Positions 33,040-41,778 of a DNA stretch of 64,000 nt are shown one piece after another. The DNA is from Cereibacter_A azotoformans. Its GTDB lineage: Bacteria > Pseudomonadota > Alphaproteobacteria > Rhodobacterales > Rhodobacteraceae. The DNA is taken from the NCBI RefSeq assembly GCF_003050905.1, contig NZ_QAOT01000001.1. One strand, 5' to 3'. The position numbers and the translations under genes are program-made. The number at the start of each line of letters is the position of its first letter. Within the stretch, counting starts at the first letter, position 1. The notes under the pieces are model-generated. The model did no database searches, was not told where the DNA came from, and saw only the letters and a program-made list of their open reading frames with translations.

Positions 33040-34365
33040 ATGACCACCGTTACACGCTTCGCTCCGTCGCCCACCGGCTTCATCCATGTGGGCAATCTGC
33101 GCACCGCGCTGATGAACTGGGCCATCGCCCGCAAGTCCGGCGGCACCTTCATCCTGCGCCTGGACGATACCGACCGCGAGCGGTCGAAGCAGGAATATTC
33201 CGACGCGATCATGCAGGATCTCGAGTGGCTGGGCCTGACATGGGACCGGCTCGAGCGGCAGTCGGACCGGCTCGACCGCTACGCCGAGGCCGCCGGGGAC
33301 CTGCGCCGCGCCGGGCGCTTCTACGAGTGTTTCGAAAGCCCGACCGAGCTGGACCTGAAGCGCAAGAAGCTGCTCAACATGGGCAGGCCCCCGGTCTATG
33401 ACCGCGCGGCGCTCAAGCTGTCGGACGAGGACCGGGCGCGGCTGCGCGAGGAGCGGGGCGGCTACTGGCGCTTCCTTCTCGATCAGGAGCGCATCGAATG
33501 GACCGACGGCATCCTCGGCCCGATCTCGATCGACGCGGCCAGCGTGTCCGACCCGGTGCTGATCCGCGCGGACGGGCAGGTGCTCTACACCTTCGCCTCG
33601 TCGGTCGATGACATCGACATGGGCGTGACCTTCATCGTCCGCGGCGCCGACCATGTGACGAACACGGCCACCCAGATCCAGATCATGCAGGCGATGGGCG
33701 GCACGCCGCCCTCCTTCGCGCACCATTCGCTGCTGACAGGGGCGCAGGGCGAGGCGCTCTCGAAGCGGCTCGGCACCCTGTCGCTGCGCGATCTGCGCGC
33801 GCGGGGGGTGGAGCCGATGGCGCTTCTGTCGCTGATGGCGCGGCTGGGCTCCTCTCAGCCGGTCGAACTGTTCCGCACCCATGAAGAGCTTCTGGCGGGC
33901 TTTGACGTCGGCACCTTCGGCGCGGCGCCCACCAAGTTCGACGCCGAGGATCTCTTCCCCCTGACCCGCCATTATGTGCAGGGCCTGCCCTTCGAGGCGG
34001 TGGCCGAACGCATCCGCTCGCTGGGTGTGCCCGATGCGCTGGCCGAGCCCTTCTGGCGCGTCGCCAAGGACAACATCGCCGTGCTCGAGGATCTGGCCGG
34101 CTGGTGGACGCTCTTCTCGGAAGGGGCCGAGCCGCAGATCGATCCCGAGGATGCCGATTTCATCCGGCAGGCCATGGCGCTCCTGCCCGAGCCGCCCTAC
34201 GGGCCCGAGACCTGGGGCCAGTGGACCGCGGCGGTCAAGGAGGCGACCGGCCGCAAGGGCAAGGGGCTCTTCATGCCGCTGCGCAAGGCGCTGACCGGGC
34301 AGGCGCATGGCCCCGAAATGGCCGACGTCATGCCGCTGCTGCAGACGGTGCGGGCCAAGGGCTGA
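33040..34365 (+). CDS. gltX: Glutamyl-tRNA synthetase
   Basis: This is a class I synthetase of 441 residues. The HIGH motif appears as PSPTGFIHVGNLRTA (HVGN), and the KMSKS equivalent as EALSKRLG. LRLDDTDRERSKQEY and the anticodon-binding C-terminal half follow. It belongs to the shorter alphaproteobacterial GltX type; such genomes often carry two GltX proteins with different tRNA specificity (Glu versus Gln), which cannot be settled here. AGGAGAG precedes the ATG. Confidence 0.93.
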   Translation: MTTVTRFAPSPTGFIHVGNLRTALMNWAIARKSGGTFILRLDDTDRERSKQEYSDAIMQDLEWLGLTWDRLERQSDRLDRYAEAAGDLRRAGRFYECFESPTELDLKRKKLLNMGRPPVYDRAALKLSDEDRARLREERGGYWRFLLDQERIEWTDGILGPISIDAASVSDPVLIRADGQVLYTFASSVDDIDMGVTFIVRGADHVTNTATQIQIMQAMGGTPPSFAHHSLLTGAQGEALSKRLGTLSLRDLRARGVEPMALLSLMARLGSSQPVELFRTHEELLAGFDVGTFGAAPTKFDAEDLFPLTRHYVQGLPFEAVAERIRSLGVPDALAEPFWRVAKDNIAVLEDLAGWWTLFSEGAEPQIDPEDADFIRQAMALLPEPPYGPETWGQWTAAVKEATGRKGKGLFMPLRKALTGQAHGPEMADVMPLLQTVRAKG

Positions 34366-34734
34366 TCAGAGCTCGATGCCCGGTGCGTCCGGCCCGGCCT
34401 CGGGCGGCGCTTCGGGCAGGGGCGGCGCGTCCGGCTTGCGGCGGATGATGATGTCGCCGTTGGGCAGCCGCTCCGGCGCCTCGTAGTTGCGCAGATCGTC
34501 CACCTTGGCCAGCAGGTCGCGCAGCGCGGGCTGCAACTCGCCCATCGCCTCGCCCATGTCGCGCATCGTGGGCTCCATCCGGTCGATCAGGCCCCGGAAC
34601 AGCAGTTTCGCGCCCTCGTTCAGCAGGCTGAAGCCCTCTTCCATCTCTTCGTCCGGCGCGGGGCCGGGCCCTTCCTGCGCCTGAACCGGGGTCAGGGCGA
34701 GGCAGAGGGCAAGGATGATGGCACTCTGTTTCAT
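34366..34734 (-). CDS. Small exported protein, function unknown
   Basis: This 122-residue protein has a signal peptide (MKQSAIILALCLALTPVQAQ, cut after AQA or AQ near residue 19). An acidic linker, a helical middle (residues 35-80, amphipathic: LLFRGLIDRMEPTMRDMGEAM) and a Pro-rich acidic C-terminus (PDAPPLPEAPPEAGPD) follow. It is probably periplasmic. Similar small proteins are found across Rhodobacterales, but I know no assigned function. Its stop codon abuts that of gltX. Confidence 0.7.
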   Translation of the reverse strand: MKQSAIILALCLALTPVQAQEGPGPAPDEEMEEGFSLLNEGAKLLFRGLIDRMEPTMRDMGEAMGELQPALRDLLAKVDDLRNYEAPERLPNGDIIIRRKPDAPPLPEAPPEAGPDAPGIEL

Positions 34735-34821
34735 GCGCCCAATATAGGCGAAGGCGCGGGGATCACCTAGAGGCGCGACGGCGCAGGCCGCCGGTATGGG
34801 CGAGGGCGTGCCGGGCGGCCG

Positions 34822-36267
34822 TCACCGCGCCAGCTCCAGCAGCCCCGCCACATCGAGATGAGCCTCGAGATGATCGGCGAGCGAATCCAGCACCGTCTCG
34901 ACCCGCGCGTCATAGGCGAGGTCGGACGTCCGGGCGCCGAGACTGCGGAGGAAGGCCGCGCGGAACCGATCGGAGCCGAACATCCCGTGCAGGTAGCTGC
35001 CCGTCACCCGCCCGTCGGGTGAACCCGCGCCTTCGGGCCGCCCGTCCACCTCGGCGAAGGGGCGGGCGCAGTCGGGGCCCTCCGTCGCGCCGATGTGGAT
35101 CTCGTATCCCGAGAGCGGCTCGCCGCTGGCGACATGCCGGCCCTCGACGCGGGTCAGGCGCTTGTCGGGGTGCATGACGGTCGTGACGTCCAGCAGCCCG
35201 AGCCCTTCTGTCACACCGGGCTCTCCCTCCAGCCCCTGCGGATCGGCGACGGTCCGCCCCAGCATCTGGTAGCCACCGCAGATCCCCAGCACCTGCCCCC
35301 CGCGCCGGTGGTGGGCCAGCAGATCCACGTCCCACCCCTGCGCGCGCAGGAAGGCGAGGTCGCCGCGGGTGGATTTCGTGCCGGGCAGGATTACCAGACC
35401 GGCCTCGGCCGGGATCGGCTGGCCGGGGCGCACCATGACCACCGTCAGGCCCGGCTCCTGCTTCAGCGGGTCGAGATCGTCGAAGTTGGCCACGCGCGAG
35501 AAGGCGAGCCAGGCCACCGTCAGCGCCCCTTGCCCGGTGGGCCGGCCGAGGTCGAGCGCATCCTCGGCCGGCAGGAGCGCGGCCTGCGGAAAGAACGGCA
35601 CCACGCCATAGCCGCGCCAGCCGGTCCGTTCCTCGATCAGCCGGTAGCCCTCGTCGAAGAGCCGCACATCGCCGCGGAACTTGTTGACGAGAAACCCCAC
35701 CACCATCGCGGCATCCTCGGTGTCGATCACCGCCTGAGTGCCCACGATCTGCGCGATCACCCCGCCGCGGTCGATGTCGCCGGCCAGCACCACCGGCACG
35801 TTTGCCGCGCGCGCGAACCCCATGTTCGCGATGTCGCCACGGCGGAGGTTGACCTCGGCCGGGCTGCCCGCCCCCTCGACGATCACAAGGTCATGGGCCG
35901 CCGTCAGCCGTCCGAAGCTCTCGAGAACCGGCGCCATCAGCGAGGGCTTGCGCTCGAACCAGTCGCGGGCGCGCAGCGTGCCGACACGGCGGCCCTGCAC
36001 GATCACCTGCGAGCCCTGGTCGCTTTCCGGCTTGAGCAGCACCGGGTTCATGTCGGTCATCGCCTCGAGCCCCGCGGCCCGTGCCTGCAGCGCCTGCGCC
36101 CGGCCGATCTCGCCGCCGTCGGCGGTGACGGCCGCGTTGTTGGACATGTTCTGCGGCTTGAACGGCGCGACCGACAGCCCCCGCCTGCGGGCCGCGCGGC
36201 AGAGTCCCGCCACGAGGAGCGACTTGCCCACATCCGAGCCGGTGCCCTGAATCATCACCGCAGGCAT
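34822..36267 (-). CDS. cobQ: Cobyric acid synthase (glutamine-hydrolysing)
   Basis: CobQ amidates four carboxylates of adenosylcobyrinic acid a,c-diamide late in B12 synthesis. The 481-residue protein has an N-terminal BioD-like ATPase domain (MIQGTGSDVGKSLLVAGL; PFKPQNMSNNAAVT) and a C-terminal class I glutaminase-like domain with the nucleophile elbow VLGICGGYQML and the late His in GSYLHGMFGSD. It is separate from the riboswitch cob operon 5 kb away and is divergent from the LysR gene. Confidence 0.96.
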   Translation of the reverse strand: MPAVMIQGTGSDVGKSLLVAGLCRAARRRGLSVAPFKPQNMSNNAAVTADGGEIGRAQALQARAAGLEAMTDMNPVLLKPESDQGSQVIVQGRRVGTLRARDWFERKPSLMAPVLESFGRLTAAHDLVIVEGAGSPAEVNLRRGDIANMGFARAANVPVVLAGDIDRGGVIAQIVGTQAVIDTEDAAMVVGFLVNKFRGDVRLFDEGYRLIEERTGWRGYGVVPFFPQAALLPAEDALDLGRPTGQGALTVAWLAFSRVANFDDLDPLKQEPGLTVVMVRPGQPIPAEAGLVILPGTKSTRGDLAFLRAQGWDVDLLAHHRRGGQVLGICGGYQMLGRTVADPQGLEGEPGVTEGLGLLDVTTVMHPDKRLTRVEGRHVASGEPLSGYEIHIGATEGPDCARPFAEVDGRPEGAGSPDGRVTGSYLHGMFGSDRFRAAFLRSLGARTSDLAYDARVETVLDSLADHLEAHLDVAGLLELAR

Positions 36268-36438
36268 GCTGGTCCCTCATGCTGTCCCCGGCGCCTTCTC
36301 GCGCGTCGGCGCGGATTTGCCAAGACCGCGACGCCCGCGGCCGTTCACGAAGCGCCGATGACACGCCCGCTGTCCTCCCTTTGTCGGAGGAGACGGAACC
36401 TTCGCCGCCTGACAGACTTCCACGGGGAGGAGACCTGC

Positions 36439-37443
36439 ATGAATGATCTGGCCCGCAAGATCGACGGGCCCGAGTTGCGGCTGGCCGCCGCCGCCGGGCC
36501 CGAGCTGACGCTGCGCAAGCTGCGCGCCTTCTGGGCGGTGGCGCAGTCCCAGTCGCTGACGGGCGCGGCCAAGCTTCTGGGCATCGCGCAGCCGTCGCTC
36601 TCGCAGCAGATCATCGGGCTGGAACAGTCGCTGGGCTTTGCGCTCTTCACCCGGCGGTCGAACCGGATGATCCTGACCGAGGCCGGCATCCTGCTTCTGC
36701 GCAAGGCCGAGCCCGTCCTGCGCGGGATGCAGGAGCTCGAGGACACGCTCGCGACCTACGCCAGCGGCGCGCGCCATCCCCTGCGGCTGGCGGGAGTCGA
36801 GTCGCTTCTGCGCACCATCCTGCCCGAGGCGCTCAAGCATCTGGACCTCGACGGCACGACCGAATGCGACCTGCTGGAGGGTGCGCCCGCCGACGTGCTC
36901 GAGATGCTCTATTCCCGGCGCGCGGACATCGGGCTTCTGGCCGCCAATTCCGTCTCCGAGGCCAGCACGGGGTTCCTGCAGATCCCGATCATGAACGATC
37001 CCACCGTGCTGGCCGTGCCCGAAGCGGTGGATCTCGGCGCGGTCCGCCGTCTTGAGGACCTGCCCGAGGAGCAGCAGGCCATCCTGAACGCCTCGATCCA
37101 GATCGCCTTCGGCACCCAGCACAGCCGCCGCATCGAAAGCTGGTTTGCCGAGATGCTGCCGCGCAACCGCATGACCGCGCGGGTGCGCAGCTTCGAGACG
37201 GCGCTCTCGATGGTGCGGGCGGGGCTCGGGGTGTGCATCGTGCCCGCGCTTTCGGTGGCGCAAGCGCCGGGCCTGCGCCTCTATCACGCGGGGATGGAAC
37301 CGCGGCGGATCGTGGCGCTGATCCAGCCTGCGCAGCACCGCGCCGGCCGCCACGCCGCCGTTATCGAGGCGCTGCGGGCCGCGGGCCGCGCCGTCCGCCT
37401 GCCGCCCATCGCGCCGCTGCCGCCGCTGCTGGCGCGCCCATAG
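36439..37443 (+). CDS. LysR-family transcriptional regulator
   Basis: This 334-residue LysR regulator has a winged helix at about residues 25-85 (LRKLRAFWAVAQSQSLTGAAKLLGIAQPSLSQQI in pieces) and a C-terminal effector-binding domain. Its N-terminus is about 24 residues longer than usual. It sits 98 bp upstream of pqqA in the same direction, so it may control pqq genes, but it could also act on the divergent cobQ. The inducer is unknown. GGGGAGGAGA precedes the ATG. Confidence 0.92.
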   Translation: MNDLARKIDGPELRLAAAAGPELTLRKLRAFWAVAQSQSLTGAAKLLGIAQPSLSQQIIGLEQSLGFALFTRRSNRMILTEAGILLLRKAEPVLRGMQELEDTLATYASGARHPLRLAGVESLLRTILPEALKHLDLDGTTECDLLEGAPADVLEMLYSRRADIGLLAANSVSEASTGFLQIPIMNDPTVLAVPEAVDLGAVRRLEDLPEEQQAILNASIQIAFGTQHSRRIESWFAEMLPRNRMTARVRSFETALSMVRAGLGVCIVPALSVAQAPGLRLYHAGMEPRRIVALIQPAQHRAGRHAAVIEALRAAGRAVRLPPIAPLPPLLARP

Positions 37444-37541
37444 GCCCGGCCTATCGGCGGCATAGCTGGCGACGATTTGCCGCATCTCCATACTTGAGGG
37501 CAGCCGCCCCGGCGGCATCCATCGCAGAGGAGGAGAAGCGA

Positions 37542-37622
37542 ATGGCCTGGAAGACCCCGCGTTACGACGAGACCCCGGTGGGGATGGAAATCAACATGTA
37601 TTCCTGCGCCAAGCGCAAGTAA
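37542..37622 (+). CDS. pqqA: PQQ precursor peptide PqqA
   Basis: This 26-residue peptide is the substrate for pyrroloquinoline quinone. It contains the Glu16-xxx-Tyr20 pair (EINMY) that PqqE cross-links, then SCAKRK. AGGAGGAG ends 7 nt before the ATG. It is too short for most gene callers and is followed 18 bp later by pqqB, so it heads the pqqABCDE operon. Confidence 0.95.
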   Translation: MAWKTPRYDETPVGMEINMYSCAKRK

Positions 37623-37640
37623 CGAGTGGAGCCTGCTGCG

Positions 37641-38543
37641 ATGCTTCGGATCATCGTCCTCGGCTCCGCAGCAGGCGGCGGCCTGCCGCAGTGGAACTGC
37701 AACTGCGCGGGCTGCCGCGAGGCGCGGGACAAGCCCGCGCTGCGCAACGGGCAGTGCGCGCTGGCGGCCAGCGCGGACGGCGAGCACTGGTTCCTGATCA
37801 ACGCCTCGCCCGACCTGCGCCAGCAGATCCTCGACACGCCCGCCCTGCATCCGCGCGAGGGGCTGCGTCATTCCCCGATCGCGGGCGTGGTCCTGACCAA
37901 CGCCGAGGTGGACGCGGTGGCCGGGCTTCTGACGCTGCGCGAAGGCTGGCCCTTTGCCATCCATGCCCATCCCGACGTCCTGTCGGTGCTGGCCGCGAAC
38001 CCGATCTTCGGCGTCCTGCGCGACGAGATCGTGCCGCGCCGCGCCATGCTGACGGACGTGCCGTTCGAGCCGCTTCTGGCGGACGGACGGCCCTCGGGCC
38101 TCACGATCCGCTCCTTCACGGTTCCCGGAAAGCCCGCGCTCTGGCGCGAGGAGGAGGGGGCGGCGGAAGGCGACAGCATCGGTCTCGAACTGTCGGCCGG
38201 CGGCCGCCGCGCCTTCATCCTGCCCGGCTGCGCGGAGGTCACGCCCGCGCTGGCCGGGCGGCTCAGGGGGGCGGCTCTGGTCTTCTTCGACGGCACGCTC
38301 TGGACCGATGACGAGATGATCCGCGCGGGCCTGTCGCAGAAGACCGGCCGGCGCATGGGCCATATCTCGATCAGCGGGCCCGACGGCGCGATGGCCGCGC
38401 TCGAGCCGCTCGGCATCGGCCGCAAGGTCTTTGTCCACATCAACAATTCGAACCCGGTGCTGATCCCCGGCACGCCCGAGCGTGCGGCCGCCGAGCGCGC
38501 CGGCTGGTGCGTGCCCGCCCCCGGAATGGAGTTCGTCGCATGA
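37641..38543 (+). CDS. pqqB: PQQ biosynthesis protein PqqB
   Basis: This 300-residue metallo-beta-lactamase-fold protein hydroxylates a tyrosine-derived intermediate in PQQ formation (a role suggested for the family). LRIIVLGSAAGGGLPQWNCNC is the diagnostic start, with the CNCAGC cluster; INASPDLRQQI and VFVHINNSNPVL follow. The classic HxHxDH is reduced to VLTNAEVDAVAGL, as is normal for PqqB. The ATG at 37641 has GGAG upstream. It overlaps pqqC by 4 bp. Confidence 0.96.
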   Translation: MLRIIVLGSAAGGGLPQWNCNCAGCREARDKPALRNGQCALAASADGEHWFLINASPDLRQQILDTPALHPREGLRHSPIAGVVLTNAEVDAVAGLLTLREGWPFAIHAHPDVLSVLAANPIFGVLRDEIVPRRAMLTDVPFEPLLADGRPSGLTIRSFTVPGKPALWREEEGAAEGDSIGLELSAGGRRAFILPGCAEVTPALAGRLRGAALVFFDGTLWTDDEMIRAGLSQKTGRRMGHISISGPDGAMAALEPLGIGRKVFVHINNSNPVLIPGTPERAAAERAGWCVPAPGMEFVA

Positions 38544-39307
38544 GCCTCGACCTGACGCCCACCCTCTCTCCCGCCCGGCCCCTCGACAGCGCCGACGCGA
38601 TGGAAGAGCGTCTGCGCGAGATCGGTGCGGCGCGCTATCACGACCGCCACCCGTTCCACCACCTGCTGCACGGCGGCCAGCTGACCAGGGGGCAGGTGCA
38701 GGCCTGGGCGCTGAACCGCTACTACTACCAGTGCTCGATCCCGGTGAAGGATGCGGTGGTGATCTCGCGCTTTCGCGACCGGGCGACCCGCGTGGAATGG
38801 CGCCACCGGCTCGAGGACCACGACGGGGCCGAAGGGGCCGAGGGCGGCATCGACCGCTGGCTTGTGCTGACCGACGCGCTGGGGCTGGACCGGGCCTATG
38901 TGGAAGCGACCGACGGCATCCTTCCCGCCACGCGCTTTGCGGTGGACGCCTATGTCCATTTCGTCCGGGACCAGAGCCCGCTCGAGGCGATCGCCTCGTG
39001 CCTGACCGAGCTTTTCGCGCCCCACATCCACGCCGAGCGGATCTCGGGGATGCTTGCGCATTACGACTTCGTGAACCCGACCGTGATGGCCTATTTCCAG
39101 CGCCGTCTCAGTCAGGCGCCGCGCGATGCCGATTACGCCCTGCGCTATGTGCGTGAGCACGCCCGCACGCCGCAAGAGCGTGCGGCCGTCTGCAACGCGC
39201 TGATCTTCAAGACGCAGGTGCTCTGGACCCAGCTCGACGCGCTGCATCATGCCTATGTGCTGGGCCATGTCCCGCCCGGCGCCTTCGTCCCGGAGGACAT
39301 GCGGTGA
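38540..39307 (+). CDS. pqqC: PQQ synthase PqqC
   Basis: PqqC is the cofactorless oxidase that closes the final PQQ ring. The 255 residues form the heme-oxygenase-like helical bundle. The catalytic stretch RYHDRHPFHHLLHGG, NRYYYQCSIPVKDA and YDFVNPTVMAYFQRR are conserved. ATGA overlap with pqqB and GTGA overlap with pqqD show tight coupling. Confidence 0.97.
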   Translation: MSLDLTPTLSPARPLDSADAMEERLREIGAARYHDRHPFHHLLHGGQLTRGQVQAWALNRYYYQCSIPVKDAVVISRFRDRATRVEWRHRLEDHDGAEGAEGGIDRWLVLTDALGLDRAYVEATDGILPATRFAVDAYVHFVRDQSPLEAIASCLTELFAPHIHAERISGMLAHYDFVNPTVMAYFQRRLSQAPRDADYALRYVREHARTPQERAAVCNALIFKTQVLWTQLDALHHAYVLGHVPPGAFVPEDMR

Positions 39308-39600
39308 GTCGCCTTCATCTCTCGGCCGAAAGCGTGCCTGCGCTTGCGCGCCACGCCCGTCTGCGCTTCGACCGGAACCGGGAGCGATGGGTGCTTCTGG
39401 TGCCCGAGCGGGTGATGACGCCCGACGAGATCTGCGTCGAGATCCTGCAGGCCTGCGACGGGCGCGCGACGGTGGGGGGGCTGACGGCCATGCTCGAGCA
39501 GAAATACCGGGCCGAGCCCGGCGTCATTGCGCGCGAGGTGCTGGCGCTGCTGCAGGATCTGGCCGACCGGGGCTATCTCATCGACAGGGAGGCCGCCTGA
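39304..39600 (+). CDS. pqqD: PQQ peptide chaperone PqqD
   Basis: PqqD is a 98-residue RiPP-recognition-element protein that holds PqqA for the radical-SAM enzyme PqqE. It shows PALARHARLRFDRNRERWVLLVPERV, then LQACDGRATVGGL and LLQDLADRGYLID, the winged-helix RRE fold. It starts with GTG overlapping pqqC and its TGA overlaps the pqqE ATG. Confidence 0.95.
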   Translation: MSRLHLSAESVPALARHARLRFDRNRERWVLLVPERVMTPDEICVEILQACDGRATVGGLTAMLEQKYRAEPGVIAREVLALLQDLADRGYLIDREAA

Positions 39601-40742
39601 TGGACGATCGCGCCTTCACCGAACCCGGCCCCGCGCGGCCCACCGCGCCCGGCCTGCCGATGGCGGTGCTGGCCGAGTTGACCCACCGCTGTCCGCTGCA
39701 ATGCCCCTATTGCTCGAACCCGGTCGAGCTGGAGGCCGCGAGCCGCGAGCTTTCGAGGGACGAGTGGCAGCGGGTGATCGGGGAACTGGCCGCGCTGGGG
39801 GTGCTGCAGATCCATTTCTCGGGCGGCGAGCCGCTGGTGCGGCGCGATCTGGTGGACCTTGTGGCCCATGCCGACGGGGCGGGGCTCTACACCAACCTCA
39901 TCACCTCGGCGGTGATGTTCACGCCGGCGAAAGTGGCTGAGCTGGCCGAGGCGGGGCTCGCCCATGTGCAGGTGAGCCTTCAGGGCGCGAGCGCGGCCCT
40001 GGCGGAGCGGATCGGCGGCTTCCGCGGCGGACACGCCCGAAAGATCGAGGCCGCGGGCTGGGTGCGCGAGGCGGGCATGGCGCTGACGCTCAACGCGGTG
40101 ATGCACCGCCAGAACCTCGACGAGCTGCCCCGGATCATCGAGATGGCGGTCGAGATGGGGGCGCAGCGGCTCGAGGTGGCGCATGTCCAGTATTACGGCT
40201 GGGCGCTGAAGAACCGCGCGGCGCTGATGCCGACGCTGGCCCAGCTCGACGAGGCGACGCGGACCGTCGAGGAGGCGCAGGCGCGCCTCGCAGGCGTGCT
40301 CGCCATCGACTATGTGATCCCCGACTATTACGCGGTGCGCCCCAAGACCTGCATGGGCGGCTGGGGGCGGCAGTTCTTCAACATCTCGCCCTCGGGCAAG
40401 GTTCTGCCCTGCCATGCCGCCGAGACGATCACCGGGCTGCGGTTCGATTCGGTGCGCGAGGCGCCGCTGGCCGAGATTTGGCAGCGGTCCGAGGCGCTGA
40501 ACCTCTATCGCGGCACGGCCTGGATGCAGGAGCCCTGCCGATCCTGCATCCACGCCGAAGAGGACTTCGGCGGCTGCCGCTGCCAGGCCTTTGCGCTTGC
40601 GGGCGATGCGGCGGCGACCGATCCGGCCTGCGCCAAGTCGCCCCTTCATGCGGGACTCTTCTCGCTTGCGGGGGCCGAGGCGGAGGCGGGCTCTGACCGT
40701 TTCCTCTATCGCAACTTCTCGGGTGGGGCGCCCGAGGGTTGA
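39600..40742 (+). CDS. pqqE: PqqA peptide cyclase PqqE (radical SAM/SPASM)
   Basis: PqqE forms the Glu-Tyr carbon-carbon bond in PqqA. The radical-SAM cluster ligands are Cys31, Cys35 and Cys38 (CPLQCPYC), followed by HFSGGEPLVRRDL. A C-terminal SPASM region has Cys-rich CMGGWGRQFF, LPCHAAETI and CRSCIHAEEDFGGCRCQAFAL for auxiliary clusters. The 380-residue length is typical. No pqqF protease follows, so PqqA is probably trimmed by an unlinked protease. Confidence 0.97.
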   Translation: MDDRAFTEPGPARPTAPGLPMAVLAELTHRCPLQCPYCSNPVELEAASRELSRDEWQRVIGELAALGVLQIHFSGGEPLVRRDLVDLVAHADGAGLYTNLITSAVMFTPAKVAELAEAGLAHVQVSLQGASAALAERIGGFRGGHARKIEAAGWVREAGMALTLNAVMHRQNLDELPRIIEMAVEMGAQRLEVAHVQYYGWALKNRAALMPTLAQLDEATRTVEEAQARLAGVLAIDYVIPDYYAVRPKTCMGGWGRQFFNISPSGKVLPCHAAETITGLRFDSVREAPLAEIWQRSEALNLYRGTAWMQEPCRSCIHAEEDFGGCRCQAFALAGDAAATDPACAKSPLHAGLFSLAGAEAEAGSDRFLYRNFSGGAPEG

Positions 40743-40794
40743 GGCGCCGCGCCGACCTCTGCCTGCCACGCCGGGAGGGATGCGGCGCAGGCTT

Positions 40795-41769
40795 CTAAGG
40801 GTTTGCGGGCCGCAGAGCCGCGTCGAGGCGGGCCCATTCCGCCTCGCCCCCCGGCAGGCCGAGGCGGATCAGCCGGTCCGACCAGGGAAAGATCCGGCTC
40901 CAGATCCGGGCGCGGGCGAGATGCTCCTGCGCGGTGCGGGCATCCTCGGTCTCATAGAGGCGGAAGAGATGCGCGCCGCCCGCCAGCCGCCAGCCCATGC
41001 GGGCCGCCAGCGCGTCGAGCCGCGGCCCCTCCGCCGCCAGACGCCCGGTTGTCGCGCGGGCCCAGTCGCGGTCCGACAGCGCCACCTCTCCGGCGGCAAG
41101 GGCCGGACCCGAAACCGCCCAGGGCCCGGCCATCCGCGCCAGCGACGCAACGTCGAGGGCAGAGCCCATCACGAAGCCGAGCCTCAGCCCCGCCAGCCCG
41201 TAGAACTTGCCGAACGAGCGCAGCACCAGCAGCCCCGGCACCCCCGCCTCGGGCGCGAGCGAAAGCTCGGGCAGCGGGTCGGCGAAGCTCTCGTCCACCA
41301 GCAGCCGCCCCACCCGTGGCAGCAGCGCACGGAGGCTGTGGGGCGCATGGCGGCGGCCGTCGGGATTGTTCGGATGGACGAGAACGGCAAGGTCAGCGCC
41401 CGCCAGCGCCTCGAGATCGCCCACCTCCTCGACCTGCCAGCCCGACGCCCGCAGGCTGGCCGCATGTTCGTTGTAGGTCGGCCCGAGGATGCGGGCCCGG
41501 CCTGCGGGTGCCAGCCGCGGGACAAGCTGGATGGCCGCCTGCGCGCCGGCCAGTGGCAGCATCGGCGCCTCGGTGCGGTAGGCGATCCGGGCCGACGCCA
41601 GCAGCCGCGCCTCGGCGGCCGCATCGGGCAGCGCCGTCAGGGCCCGCGGGGGCAGGGGGGGCATCGGGTAGGGCACCCGGTTGATCCCCGTCGAGAGGTC
41701 GAGCCAGTCCGCCGCCGCGCCGCCGAAGAGCGCCGCCGCGCTGTCAAGGTTGCCGCCGTGGTCGCGCAT
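40795..41769 (-). CDS. cobC: L-threonine-O-3-phosphate decarboxylase
   Basis: This PLP aminotransferase-fold enzyme makes (R)-1-aminopropan-2-ol phosphate for the B12 nucleotide loop (named CobC in aerobic-pathway organisms, CobD in Salmonella). The 324 residues start MRDHGGNLDSAAALFGG, with DLSTGINRVPYPMP, VLVHPNNPDGRR, LVDESFADPLPEL and the PLP-lysine motif VLRSFGKFYGLAGLRLG. GGAGG-rich sequence precedes its ATG. It ends the riboswitch-controlled three-gene unit, just after the PduX-like kinase that can supply its substrate. Confidence 0.92.
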   Translation of the reverse strand: MRDHGGNLDSAAALFGGAAADWLDLSTGINRVPYPMPPLPPRALTALPDAAAEARLLASARIAYRTEAPMLPLAGAQAAIQLVPRLAPAGRARILGPTYNEHAASLRASGWQVEEVGDLEALAGADLAVLVHPNNPDGRRHAPHSLRALLPRVGRLLVDESFADPLPELSLAPEAGVPGLLVLRSFGKFYGLAGLRLGFVMGSALDVASLARMAGPWAVSGPALAAGEVALSDRDWARATTGRLAAEGPRLDALAARMGWRLAGGAHLFRLYETEDARTAQEHLARARIWSRIFPWSDRLIRLGLPGGEAEWARLDAALRPANP

Positions 41770-41778
41770 GTTCCCTCC

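Noticed and set aside
40743..40794. Hairpin between pqqE and cobC
   Set aside because: The 7-bp arms are separated by more than 30 nt, too weak to call a terminator with confidence.
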